A stretch of 52,020 nt of DNA, from the NCBI RefSeq assembly GCF_001580365.1, contig NZ_CP014484.1, positions 1 to 52,020 on the forward strand. Reading direction: 5' to 3'. This DNA comes from Kocuria turfanensis (GTDB lineage: Bacteria; Actinomycetota; Actinomycetes; Actinomycetales; Micrococcaceae). The notes below the pieces were generated by a model. It made no database searches. It was given only the letters and a program-made list of their open reading frames with translations, and was not told the DNA's origin. Made by a program: the position numbers and the translations under genes. Shown in pieces: positions 17,901 to 25,025 of this stretch; positions within the stretch are counted from its first letter, which is position 1; each line of letters starts with the position of its first letter.

Positions 17901-19503
17901 GGGCAGCGGCGAGCACCTGGTGCTCGGTCTCCAAGACCTCGCGGGAGGTGTACACCTGGGCGTCGGAGCGCACGAACTGGCTGGTGCCATCGGCACGGGT
18001 GAACTCCGCAAGGTGCGGCACATCGGCCTGCGGGGTGACGGACAGGCTGTGTGTTGTGGTGGCTTCCTTGACGACTTCGGCCACCAGCTCATCGGGCACG
18101 GTGCGCCCGATCATGGTCTCTTTCAGGTGCCGGCGGGTCTGGGCCTGGACGTGGTTCACACTCCAGGTCGCCCGCTTTTGGGACAGCTCGTGCACCACCA
18201 GACGGGCGTGCTCGGCCACGTCGATCTGGGTGGCATCGGGGCCGGTCGGCATCCCGGTGGCGGCGGCCCGCACGTGGGTTAGCAGGTCGTCTCCGACCGG
18301 CATCTGCATCTGCTGCCCGTACTCCTGGCCCCACTGCTCGACCAGCTCGGACAGGCGTCGGGCGGACTTCTTCGCCGGTCTCGACTCCAGGGTGGCTTGC
18401 TGGGCCAGGGCGATCTTCTGCTTGGCGTTGGGGGCGTAGCCGTGGCGGTCGGTGAACTCCGCGTGCAGCCGATCAAGGGTCCCGGCAATGTCAGCCCGGC
18501 GGGAGGAGGCGTGGTGGATGGCGTCCAGGTCCACCCCGGCAATCTCATAGATCGGCTCGTTCCCACCGGCCATGCGCGGGACGGCAGCGACACCCAGGGA
18601 CGCGGTGACCTTCTCCATCACCTTGGCGTTGTAGGTCTCCGAGGCGGCCACATTCGTCCGGTACAAGGTGCGCCCGTCCAGCGAGGACCACTTCCCATCC
18701 GCGCCCAAAACCTTGTTGGCGATCACCACGTGATCGTGCAGCTGAGGGTCCCCATTCCGGGAGTCGTAGTGACGGAACTGGGTGGCCACCAACCCGCCCT
18801 CGACGTCGATCTGCCGCACCCCGTTGCGCCCACGCCGGGTGTACGTCCCCTCCTGCTCCAGGAAGTTTAGGGTTTCCGCGATGGCCTCGTTGTGCGCCGT
18901 CTCGACCGCTTTGCGGGCCTCGTCGCCGCCCAGGGCCCAGAGCAAGGAGACGGACTTAGCGGGGGAGAACACCAGGTCATACCCGGCCACGGTCTGCTGC
19001 TTCGGGGTGGTCTGAGCCGTGATGAACCGGCCCAGCTCCTCCTTGTTCCGCACGTCGCGCCCGTGGGTCTCACGGAACAACTGGCCACCGACGCGACCGC
19101 GAATGGCTTGGCGTTCCTCGCGGGTTGGGGCCGTCCCGGTGGTGCGTTCGTGCCGGGCGATCTCCTCCTCCAGGCGCCGGGTCAGCTCCGTGTCAGCACT
19201 GGCATAGCGGTGGTACTTCTGCCCCAGGGCCACGTCGGCCTCGGTGCCGCCGGCGGCAAGGATACGGTCCGCGTCCGGGCGGATGCCCTCCCCGAACAGG
19301 GCCGCCATCTGCGCCTCGGTGACCTCCCCAGAAACCCCCAACAGGGCCTCTGAATGAGCGACCCACTGCCCCGGGGGCATGCCCTCGACGGTGTAGTAGT
19401 CGCCCAGCTCGCGGCCCTCCGCGCGCAGCTCATCAGCCGAGGCGACCTCGCTGGTGTAGTAGGCATAGCCGTCCCCAGCGCTGAGCTTGTGGACGGTCAT
19501 CAC
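14974..19503 (-). CDS. traA: MobF relaxase-helicase (TraA/TrwC type)
   Basis: 1509 residues. The N-terminal TrwC relaxase domain has tyrosines at 14, 16 and 17 (DGYAYYTSE), SPAKSVSLLWALG, and the metal-binding three-histidine set at about 245, 256 and 258 (FRHYDSR ... DPQLHDHVV). A RecD2/TraI-like helicase follows: Walker A GPAGAGKTT near 580-588, Walker B VVIVDEVGM near 651-659, and the terminal motif GYAATVHRAQGAT...AYVAATRGRETNQLYVAL. The last 400 residues are Ala/Glu-rich and coiled in character, with a basic tail. It should nick oriT, bind the 5' end and unwind the transferred strand. Its start (ATG 19503 or 19500) faces the oriT candidate. A long open frame on the opposite strand is only a GC-rich shadow. 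Confidence 0.95.
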   Translation of the reverse strand: MMTVHKLSAGDGYAYYTSEVASADELRAEGRELGDYYTVEGMPPGQWVAHSEALLGVSGEVTEAQMAALFGEGIRPDADRILAAGGTEADVALGQKYHRYASADTELTRRLEEEIARHERTTGTAPTREERQAIRGRVGGQLFRETHGRDVRNKEELGRFITAQTTPKQQTVAGYDLVFSPAKSVSLLWALGGDEARKAVETAHNEAIAETLNFLEQEGTYTRRGRNGVRQIDVEGGLVATQFRHYDSRNGDPQLHDHVVIANKVLGADGKWSSLDGRTLYRTNVAASETYNAKVMEKVTASLGVAAVPRMAGGNEPIYEIAGVDLDAIHHASSRRADIAGTLDRLHAEFTDRHGYAPNAKQKIALAQQATLESRPAKKSARRLSELVEQWGQEYGQQMQMPVGDDLLTHVRAAATGMPTGPDATQIDVAEHARLVVHELSQKRATWSVNHVQAQTRRHLKETMIGRTVPDELVAEVVKEATTTHSLSVTPQADVPHLAEFTRADGTSQFVRSDAQVYTSREVLETEHQVLAAAQRTVIPAVSTQTFDEVLAAHAGPLSEGQVALARAFATDEKLLSLGIGPAGAGKTTSLALAADAVRATGGNVVGLAPTAAAAAVMSDDIGAQATTIDAFLIAHRTGRTGAAQLHAGDVVIVDEVGMVTTPKLAELVGVAARHGAVVRAIGDDRQLGAIGSGGALRLLDNEVGATRLEAVHRFRTEGEAAASLALRESPAAGADVPWAWYLENRRVVAGDAEAMTDTALRAWITDTEAGKRSLLIATDNTTVNDLNARAQAARIATGALDASGESVVLRDGLTAHTGDVVVTRRNDRTLQLNGGRDFVKNNDVWTVEKIGADTATLRHTGHGGKITLDAEYLAKHGQLGYAATVHRAQGATVDTAHAIVDSATARAAAYVAATRGRETNQLYVALSEGQSRDEVLESIAGAYDRNLNAHETVAAEAMRAGDVATLGEVYRETADAAWAAKTRTMAVEVLGSDKAADFTSAEAWGAVATHLHTVQQQGMDPAALLAKAVNQRGFGGAEDPAAVLAWRLEHQIEDAQRIIDNTDRRPLGNLTDEHLERLAERARAAQTQPTVEDPQWAAHPYALVPSAHLAAAKASAEAENLALPPELWESTTSLHLDWTARTMGAEQERRAGLSLEQTAVEQIARGERPRADTGVSIGEAIAAEQQVRAVAARTPAPVPVADRRRVSEDLAPTALITDPQVPAQYREQLVRLRTRMEERVMVRGAELAETRPEWAAALGPVPTKPAKAAEWHQVAAEVEAYRNRYNIPAHETALIPQTHHQDPVAAALMTRATALHKHSALTTAAPQTPEQIRQAADEAHVAERVRTTPAEAQEAVEALRATRAQAADPLPAPQAREAAVTEAATAPVAEEPRKVLTREELIAHVVAQHRAQTQQATSTTDAAAPHAPASPTPATQPKEPAVSENAQNAQNDSNRRQHTSGIEQKQAELAKRYAATRRPEQEARRQESKAAAARRAADTARRDGGRSL

Positions 19504-20027
19504 AGAAGCAATCTATCGCGTTTTCATCCTCATTTATCAATGATGCATGAGGTGTGACGTTCTGATAGGGCGTGGAGGTTCGATGCGAGCTTGCGAGTCA
19601 TCGGGTCGAAGCGACCCAGAATGTCCGTCACGAACGTGACGCGGTTGTGCCCACGAGATGGTGGGTGTGGACAGGGGATGCCAAGGGAGGACGAGGAACG
19701 AGGACGAACCGCAGAGCATCAGCTGTCCACACCCACCATCGATTGGGTGCAAGCGAAATCAGGTTGTCCACATGTGCTGTTCGTGTGGGCAACCTGCACG
19801 AGGTGTGCTGGGGGCTGTGGGTCCGGTGGAGAGACCGGAGGATGAATCTCGGAAGCGGTCCACAGCCCCCACCACAGCTCAGAGCACTGCCGCCGGTTAG
19901 GGGCCCTTTCTCGCACCGCCGGTTCGGCCGGCGGAACGGGTCGGTGTGGAGAAGTTGGTCTATAACCGTTAGGCCGGGGTTGGTGTTCAATGGGAGGGAA
20001 TGGTGTTGCTGATGTGAAGGAGTGGTG
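19504..20027. other. oriT: Candidate origin of transfer (oriT) between relaxase and accessory gene
   Basis: About 520 bases without a gene between the divergent relaxase and relaxosome-like genes. It holds five inverted repeats: CGTCACG-AA-CGTGACG (19626-19641); a perfect 18-bp pair 19657-19674 / 19723-19740; a 15-bp pair 19760-19774 / 19782-19796 with a 7-base loop; an 11-bp pair 19810-19820 / 19860-19870; and CCGCCGG-TTCGG-CCGGCGG (19916-19934). At 19955-19967 TTGGTCTATAACC resembles the nic region recognised by the MobF relaxase TrwC of R388 (TTGTCT/ATAGCCC). Location beside a MobF gene plus this structure makes oriT the best reading; the nic position is inference. Confidence 0.75.
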
Positions 20028-20447
20028 ATGGCGCAGCGTAAGAGTGCGACGAAGACCGAGGCGCGGGAGCGTGCCCGCCGGGCGGCCGCGGAGTCGATGG
20101 CGCGGGAGCAGCGGTTGTTGGAGCTGGGTGAGGAGTTCTTCGTCGCTCAGGGCGAGGCCGAGCAGATCATGGAGACGGCCGAGCAGCGTATTGCGGAGGT
20201 CCGAGCCAAAGCCGAGCAGGAAGCGGCTCAGGCTAAGGAAGCGCAGGCCAGTGTGGTGGTGCGCATGAAGGGTGAGCGGGTGGCGGTCTCCGATATCGCT
20301 CAGCGATTGGAGCTGTCAGCAGCCGCGGTGCGCGCCCTCTTGAAGGACAACGCGGGTGACGACTCTGCGACGCCGAAGGACGCCGGTTCCGCCGACGTGA
20401 CGACTCCAGTCGACAGTGAGCTGGAGCGAGAGACCGTCGACGCTTAG
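20028..20447 (+). CDS. Small coiled-coil/HTH protein, probable relaxosome accessory or regulator
   Basis: 139 residues from ATG 20028 (GAAGGAG at 20016-20022; in-frame GTGs at 20022 and 20025 are inside or at the SD). Basic N-terminus, a long Ala/Glu/Arg helix (about 15-80) that should form a coiled coil, then a short helix-turn-helix-like segment VAVSDIAQRLELSAAAVRALLKD (about 90-112), and an acidic tail. Facing the relaxase across the palindromic region suggests binding to oriT, as accessory proteins of other conjugative plasmids do. Family not recognised. Confidence 0.75.
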   Translation: MAQRKSATKTEARERARRAAAESMAREQRLLELGEEFFVAQGEAEQIMETAEQRIAEVRAKAEQEAAQAKEAQASVVVRMKGERVAVSDIAQRLELSAAAVRALLKDNAGDDSATPKDAGSADVTTPVDSELERETVDA

Positions 20448-20449
20448 AC

Positions 20450-20486
20450 CCTGCCCGGTGACTCTTCAGGTCACTCTGCGGGCAGG
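20450..20486. terminator. Bidirectional terminator between convergent genes
   Basis: Nested hairpin: CCTGCCCG/CGGGCAGG outer arms with GTGAC/GTCAC inside. It lies between the converging stops at 20447 and 20471 and overlaps the last codons of the minus-strand gene. Confidence 0.7.
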
Positions 20487-21304
20487 ACTGTCTCGCGAGT
20501 GGTCACCCACCGGTACTGAGTCGCCTGCAAGTCCTCATCAGCTGGGTCCCATGGACTCACGGTGAACCGTGCGCCCTGATCGTCGATCTCACCGTCCTGA
20601 GTGAACCGCAGGCCGCTAAGGATGCCCATGATGCACTCACCCGGGTGGCGCCGAGCGTGTTCGACTTCCCCGCTGGTCACGATCACGGACGCACCATTGG
20701 ACTGCGTGCCTTTGGCCTCTAGGTAACGGATCTGTCCATTCTTCCGCGCGATGGCGTCGTAAGGGCCGTCGAAGCGAACGTCCTCGACCTCCCACCCACG
20801 ATCGCGGTAGTAGGCCTCCAGGCGGGACTGGGCGGCGTCTTCCAGTGCCTTTCGCCGCTGAGGGTCCAGGACCCGCCTTTGTCCCCCGGAGTCGGGGTGC
20901 TTAGGCTCATCAGCCGCCAGAACCTCATCGAGTTCCGGTGTCGGATGGTAAGTCAGCGCAGCCCGGTTCCGAGGCCGCTCGATACACATGAGGACGTCGC
21001 GCACCGGATGGCCCTTTTGCAGCACATACCCCTGGAGAGCTCTACGTCGTTGGCCGTTCTGCTGGAACTCGGGACCGACGTCCTCGACCCCGGTGATGGC
21101 GGCCACCAACACGACTCTTCCTTGCCAGGAAAAGGTGGCGATCCGCTCGTCCTCGATACGGTCCCCGAACCGCCAGACTCCTCGGTTGTACTCCCAGACC
21201 TCTTCAAGGTGCGCATCAGAAGCCCAGCCCTGCCACGGCCGTCCCGCCCATGACTCCTTCGGATCGAGAACCTTCTGGTCGAACAGCTTGAAGTTGATAG
21301 CCAT
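20471..21304 (-). CDS. DUF3883-type PD-(D/E)XK nuclease-like protein
   Basis: 277 residues. The N-terminal half (1-125) has an unfamiliar domain with FSWQGRVVLVAAITGVEDVG. The C-terminal half has the DUF3883/NOV C-terminal-like fold: YYRDRGWEVEDVRFDGPYDAIARKNG followed by IRYLEAKGT and VTSGEVEHARRHPG. The D...E-x-K arrangement (PYDA ... LEAKGT) is a PD-(D/E)XK nuclease core. Proteins with this domain accompany restriction and other anti-phage systems, usually as one domain of larger proteins. It closes a minus-strand group of five genes and is separated from the HNH gene by 50 bases. Defence role is inference. Confidence 0.8.
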   Translation of the reverse strand: MAINFKLFDQKVLDPKESWAGRPWQGWASDAHLEEVWEYNRGVWRFGDRIEDERIATFSWQGRVVLVAAITGVEDVGPEFQQNGQRRRALQGYVLQKGHPVRDVLMCIERPRNRAALTYHPTPELDEVLAADEPKHPDSGGQRRVLDPQRRKALEDAAQSRLEAYYRDRGWEVEDVRFDGPYDAIARKNGQIRYLEAKGTQSNGASVIVTSGEVEHARRHPGECIMGILSGLRFTQDGEIDDQGARFTVSPWDPADEDLQATQYRWVTTRETVLPAE

Positions 21305-21354
21305 CGGATCTCACTCAGCCTTGTCTCTCGGTGCACATGCAGGACGTGATGGTT

Positions 21355-21837
21355 CTAGAACAGGGTGGGATGGTCGGGGTCGATGCCGTGCACTAGCTCG
21401 CGCACCACGTCCTCGTCCCACCCGTGGGTTTTGAGCTCCTCGCGCAGCTGTCGGGACCGGGCCGAGCGTTCCGCCTTCGACAGCCGGCGCCAGCGGGCGG
21501 CGGTGGCCGAGGGCATCCGACCTTTCATGGCCCGGTCAGCCATGTTCTCCGACCGTGTGCCCAGCAGCAGGTGCGTGGAGGGCTCCAGGGAGGCGTGCAC
21601 GCACAGGGGCACGTCGCACCAGTGCAGCGCGGTCAGCCCCTCGATCGCGGTCAGGCCACCATGGATGGTGGCCAAGGAGAAGCGGTGGGCGGCAACTGCT
21701 CTCTGTCCGTTAGGGGTTGTCAACCAGAAGCGGCCGTAGCCGTCATCGCTGATCGCGCCGAGCCACAACCAGCACGACTCGGGCTCCGGGCCTTTCAGGA
21801 CGTGGGAGTAGAAGCGCTCAACGTCGGATGACTGCAC
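21355..21837 (-). CDS. HNH endonuclease
   Basis: 160 residues. Pattern CWLWLGAISDDGYGRF ... AHRFSL ... LHWCDVPLCVHAS ... THLLLGTRSENMADRAMKGR is that of phage and plasmid HNH_3-type nucleases: the His-Cys-Asp of the betabeta-alpha metal site, a second Cys, and His in THLLLGT. Such genes are frequently free-standing homing-type or defence nucleases. The start overlaps the 3' end of the small membrane gene by 20 bases, so they are co-translated. A C-terminal basic helix follows (ATAARWRRLSKAERSARSR). Confidence 0.85.
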   Translation of the reverse strand: MQSSDVERFYSHVLKGPEPESCWLWLGAISDDGYGRFWLTTPNGQRAVAAHRFSLATIHGGLTAIEGLTALHWCDVPLCVHASLEPSTHLLLGTRSENMADRAMKGRMPSATAARWRRLSKAERSARSRQLREELKTHGWDEDVVRELVHGIDPDHPTLF

Positions 21838-22102
21838 GGCGGGCCTCCGCTTCGTGGACCAGCAGCAACAGCAGGCCCGTGATCACCGCGCCCACTCCGA
21901 TCGCCGGCCAGGTGTTGTCGTTAATGCCCACCACGTCCCACACCATGAGCAGATACGGGGTGATGGCTACGGTGCCGGCCAGGCGGTGCCGCAGCGCGGA
22001 CGGCATCGGGATGATGCGCAGCACCCAGTGCGCTATCCCGTGACCGATGCGGTAGTACAACCGCACCCACCACAGCAGATAGGGGATCAGGATGCGGGGC
22101 AT
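21818..22102 (-). CDS. Small membrane protein
   Basis: 94 residues with two hydrophobic segments (about 42-60, AGTVAITPYLLMVWDVVGI; and 66-82, WPAIGVGAVITGLLLLL) after an amphipathic aromatic N-terminus (YLLWWVRLYYRIGHGIAHWVL). Homologues without known function occur in actinobacterial transfer regions. Its ATG shares one base with the upstream recombinase stop (TGATG), and its end overlaps the HNH gene. Confidence 0.75.
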   Translation of the reverse strand: MPRILIPYLLWWVRLYYRIGHGIAHWVLRIIPMPSALRHRLAGTVAITPYLLMVWDVVGINDNTWPAIGVGAVITGLLLLLVHEAEARRAVIRR

Positions 22103-22812
22103 CAGCGGTCTCCTCTCGGCGCGGGGTCATTATGGGTGGCCGCCAGTGCCTCGGCGTCCCAGACGTCAATCTCGTCTTCGGGTAGCTCCAGACTCACATG
22201 CGCCAGGGACTTAATCTCCCCGCGCAGCACCCGTCCCACTGCCCCCTTGGATACCCCGACGCGGCGGTGGATCTTGTAGTGGGACAGCCCCGCCCGGTGC
22301 AGCCGGTGGATAGCACGCACCTGCTCGGGGGTGATCGGGGACTTCCGCCCCAGCTGCACCCCGCGGGCCCGGGCGGCCTCCAGCCCGTCCTGGACCCGCT
22401 CCACGATCAGCGCGCGTTGGTACTCGGCCATCGCCACGAACACGTTGAGCTGAAAGCGCCCGGCCGAAGTGGTGGTGTCGATGGTGTCGGTAAGACTGCG
22501 CAACGCGACTCCGCGGCGGATCAGCTCGTCAATCGTGGTGACCATGTGCACCAGAGACCGGCCCAGCCGGTCCAAGGAGTACAGCACCAGGGTGTCCCCC
22601 TCCCGAGCCTCGGCCATAAGCGCGGCCAGGCCCGGGCGCTCTGCCTGGGTGCCGCTGATCTTGTCGGTGAAGACCAGCTCAGCTGGCACTCCGGCATCGG
22701 TGAGTGCGCGCAGCTGCACATCGAGGTTCTGGGAGATGGTGGACACTCGGGCGTAGCCAAGCAGCCGGCCGTGTTGACTCGAATCTAGGCTGTTGTGAGC
22801 TTTTTGAGTCAT
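22102..22812 (-). CDS. Serine recombinase (resolvase/invertase family), first of two
   Basis: 236 residues from the ATG at 22812; a GTG at 22884 is possible but would read through a strong hairpin. The resolvase catalytic domain shows LGYARVSTISQNLDVQ with the nucleophile Ser, DKISGTQAERPGL, and LYSLDRLGRSLVH with the conserved arginines. A Hin-type HTH follows (ITPEQVRAIHRLHRAG...GVSKGAVGRVLRG). A further 40 residues, acidic, extend past the usual end. Likely resolves plasmid multimers or inverts a segment. It shares the catalytic layout but little else with its neighbour at 22884-23462. Confidence 0.9.
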   Translation of the reverse strand: MTQKAHNSLDSSQHGRLLGYARVSTISQNLDVQLRALTDAGVPAELVFTDKISGTQAERPGLAALMAEAREGDTLVLYSLDRLGRSLVHMVTTIDELIRRGVALRSLTDTIDTTTSAGRFQLNVFVAMAEYQRALIVERVQDGLEAARARGVQLGRKSPITPEQVRAIHRLHRAGLSHYKIHRRVGVSKGAVGRVLRGEIKSLAHVSLELPEDEIDVWDAEALAATHNDPAPRGDR

Positions 22813-22855
22813 CGCGTATCGAGCCCTGGATTTCGAGTCGGGATTTTGGAAGCTG

Positions 22856-22883
22856 TGGCCGGCCCTCGTCGGCGGGCCGGCCA
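22856..22883. terminator. Hairpin between the two recombinase genes
   Basis: Perfect 10-bp stem TGGCCGGCCC / GGGCCGGCCA with an 8-base loop, directly after the stop of the upstream recombinase. It supports starting the next gene at 22812. Confidence 0.6.
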
Positions 22884-23462
22884 CTATGGATTCCGAGCCA
22901 GGGACCGGTAGAGCGTGGAACGGTCGATACCCAGCTGACGGGCCACCTGGGCCTTGGGCACCCCGGTATCGACCAGCTCACGAGCGGTGTCCAGTTGCTC
23001 GGTGGTGAGCTTGCGGGCTCTGCCTTGATAGACCCCCCGGGCCTTGGCGGCACGGATGCCCTCGGCCTGCCGTTCCCTGGTGATCGCCCGCTCCAGCTGG
23101 GCGAAGGAGGCCATGATGTTCAGCTGGAACTCCGCGAACGGGTCCGCATCACCGGGTTGGAAGGTGACCCGCTCGTGGACGAACTCCACCACCACGCCCT
23201 TGGCCACCAGCTCCCCCACGATCTGATTCAGATCCACGACCGAGCGGGCCAGCCGATCCATCGAGGAGACCACGACCGTATCCCCGGCCCGGGAGTAGCC
23301 GATCAGGTCCGCCAAGGCCGTGCGCCCCTCACGCTTGGCCCCGGACTGCTTCTCCTCGAACACCCTGCTCACCTCGCCCAGGGCGGTGAGCTGCCGGGTG
23401 AGGTTCTGGTCGGTGCTCGATACTCGGGCGTACCCGATTCGCTGCCCTGCATGTTGCGCCAT
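22884..23462 (-). CDS. Serine recombinase (resolvase/invertase family), second
   Basis: 192 residues from ATG 23462 (alternative ATG-like start at 23480). Catalytic motifs RIGYARVSSTDQNLTRQ, EKQSGAKREGR and VSSMDRLARSVVDL are intact, with a linker helix and a C-terminal Hin-type HTH (LTTEQLDTARELVDTGVPKAQVARQLGIDRSTLYRSL). Length is that of Tn3-type resolvases and invertases. Stands first in the minus-strand group 23462-20471. Multimer resolution is the common role on plasmids. Confidence 0.92.
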   Translation of the reverse strand: MAQHAGQRIGYARVSSTDQNLTRQLTALGEVSRVFEEKQSGAKREGRTALADLIGYSRAGDTVVVSSMDRLARSVVDLNQIVGELVAKGVVVEFVHERVTFQPGDADPFAEFQLNIMASFAQLERAITRERQAEGIRAAKARGVYQGRARKLTTEQLDTARELVDTGVPKAQVARQLGIDRSTLYRSLARNP

Positions 23463-23507
23463 GTTTAGAGCTTTGCACATATCTGGGGCAAAGGTCAGAA
23501 AATGACC

Positions 23508-23831
23508 CTAACGCCACGTGAAACGATAGATGCCAGCACTGTTGCACTGGGGTATACCCAACGGAACACCGCGGGCGATGAGTTGACGGACGCATGGGGC
23601 TTCTGTGTGCGCGTCCGCACCGAAACCGGGCAGGGACTGGGCATACGAGCCTCTGGGTCCAGTTAGCTTTTCGCTGGAGCTATGGACCCACCGGGCGGTC
23701 GTGGCTATGCTCTTTCTCGGGTGGTTTCTGGACCTCCCTTCTCCGAGTCTGAGTGCCCACGCTACGAGGACGCCGAGGACAACAGTTGCTGATCCAGATG
23801 CCAGTGCCTTTCGGATAGAGATCTCTCTCAT
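23508..23831 (-). CDS. Doubtful small protein with N-terminal hydrophobic segment
   Basis: 107 residues, ATG at 23831, no clear SD. The first 30 residues form a signal-anchor-like segment (ALASGSATVVLGVLVAWALRLG); the rest is polar and has no recognised pattern. It occupies an otherwise empty interval (23463-23882) and is divergent from the gene at 23883. It may be a chance frame; composition is not decisive. Confidence 0.3.
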   Translation of the reverse strand: MREISIRKALASGSATVVLGVLVAWALRLGEGRSRNHPRKSIATTARWVHSSSEKLTGPRGSYAQSLPGFGADAHTEAPCVRQLIARGVPLGIPQCNSAGIYRFTWR

Positions 23832-23882
23832 ACCAATGGGCTTGTGCGCGTGGGGTTATCAAGTCCCGGAATTGAGATTGAG

Positions 23883-25019
23883 ATGACGTCCAATAACCGC
23901 ACAAACAACCGCGCAGTGCAGCAGGATGCCCGCGCCTGGAAAGACTTCACAGGGTGCAATTACACAGCCGCACTGCGTCAGATGGAGTCACCCTTGGCGC
24001 AGGGTTTCCTTGGTGAAAGGGTCAGCGCACGACAGCTGATTTCGACTCTCGAAGATCACGCACTGATCGGTGCCGACGGCGGCGAGTTCGTCCTCGGCGA
24101 CGTTGGGTTCTACGCGGACAAGCCGTTCAGCTTTAACGGCGAGACCGACTACATTCAGCTTGCCTTGCTCGTTGACGTGCTTCGCATGTTCAGCCCAACT
24201 GAAGGGCCCGCTACGCCGGAAGTGGGTAGCTACACGCTCAAACACACTGCGGAGAAGTTCCTTCCCGCCCCTTACTCGTACGTGACCAATGGTCGCCTGA
24301 TCTGGGCTGCAGCTGCGCTGGGACTCCCCATCGCCGAGTACGACAGCGATGGCGGCCCGAACTTATTGATCGGCATACCCGACCGCGAGCACAGCTACGT
24401 GCGAGGGATGGTCGATAAGGGGATGAATCAGCCACAGGCACACCACTACCGCCCGCCTGGATTCACCTACTTGGAGGACGCGCTCCGGCGATGTGCTGCG
24501 GGTGAGCCTGTCGAGGGGCACTGGGTCAGGCCCGCTCCCGTGGAAGTATCAGCCCCGTTCCATGACTGGTTGGTGGCGCAGGCTGATCGGGACGACCCGA
24601 TCGGTGATTTCGCCAGTGACTACGTAGCAGGTGTACGGAGCAGTCAGCACCGATTCACTCCCACGCCCGATGACCTGTTGACCCTCCTCACCGAGGTTTC
24701 TCGCTCTTCTGAGGCGTACGAAGCGGCGCGGACCGCAATCGGGGAATGGCTTGAAACCACTTCACCGTCAACGGGCGTCCGCACTCAGAGCATCAGCGAG
24801 GCGTCCGAAGCTGTTGGAGGATTCGGTGCTGGCGCAGGCACTACGGATCGCGTTAAGTTCCGGTGTCCCTGTGGTGACGGGATGATTATCGAAGAGCATG
24901 ACAACATCCCGGGATTCCGCGATCACAGTGTCTGGCTTGAGTGCGACAAGTGCTTGGCCGAGTGGCGTTTCCTCAGCGGGCGTTCTGCGCGGGACTGGGC
25001 CTTGGAACCGGTGCTTTAG
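23883..25019 (+). CDS. Hypothetical protein with YozE-like segment and zinc ribbon
   Basis: 378 residues from ATG 23883; the earlier GTG at 23844 lacks support. Not a family I recognise as a whole. Around residues 225-245 the segment FHDWLVAQADRDDPIGDFASDY strongly resembles the YozE SAM-like domain (pattern F..WL..Q..RDDPIGDLA.D). The last 60 residues hold CPCGDG and CDKC, a treble-clef or zinc-ribbon pair, followed by WRFL. The N-terminal half has ALRQMESPLAQGFLGERVSARQLISTL, common to nucleic-acid-linked proteins in actinobacteria. It ends 7 bases before an IS1634-type terminal repeat. A lower-GC, solitary gene, likely cargo. Confidence 0.8.
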   Translation: MTSNNRTNNRAVQQDARAWKDFTGCNYTAALRQMESPLAQGFLGERVSARQLISTLEDHALIGADGGEFVLGDVGFYADKPFSFNGETDYIQLALLVDVLRMFSPTEGPATPEVGSYTLKHTAEKFLPAPYSYVTNGRLIWAAAALGLPIAEYDSDGGPNLLIGIPDREHSYVRGMVDKGMNQPQAHHYRPPGFTYLEDALRRCAAGEPVEGHWVRPAPVEVSAPFHDWLVAQADRDDPIGDFASDYVAGVRSSQHRFTPTPDDLLTLLTEVSRSSEAYEAARTAIGEWLETTSPSTGVRTQSISEASEAVGGFGAGAGTTDRVKFRCPCGDGMIIEEHDNIPGFRDHSVWLECDKCLAEWRFLSGRSARDWALEPVL

Positions 25020-25025
25020 ACTCCC

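Noticed and set aside
15058..18282. 1074-codon open frame on the plus strand
   Set aside because: It lies antisense to the MobF relaxase-helicase, whose motifs are unmistakable. Long shadow frames are normal in high-GC DNA; the product is repetitive Gly/Arg/His with no domain.
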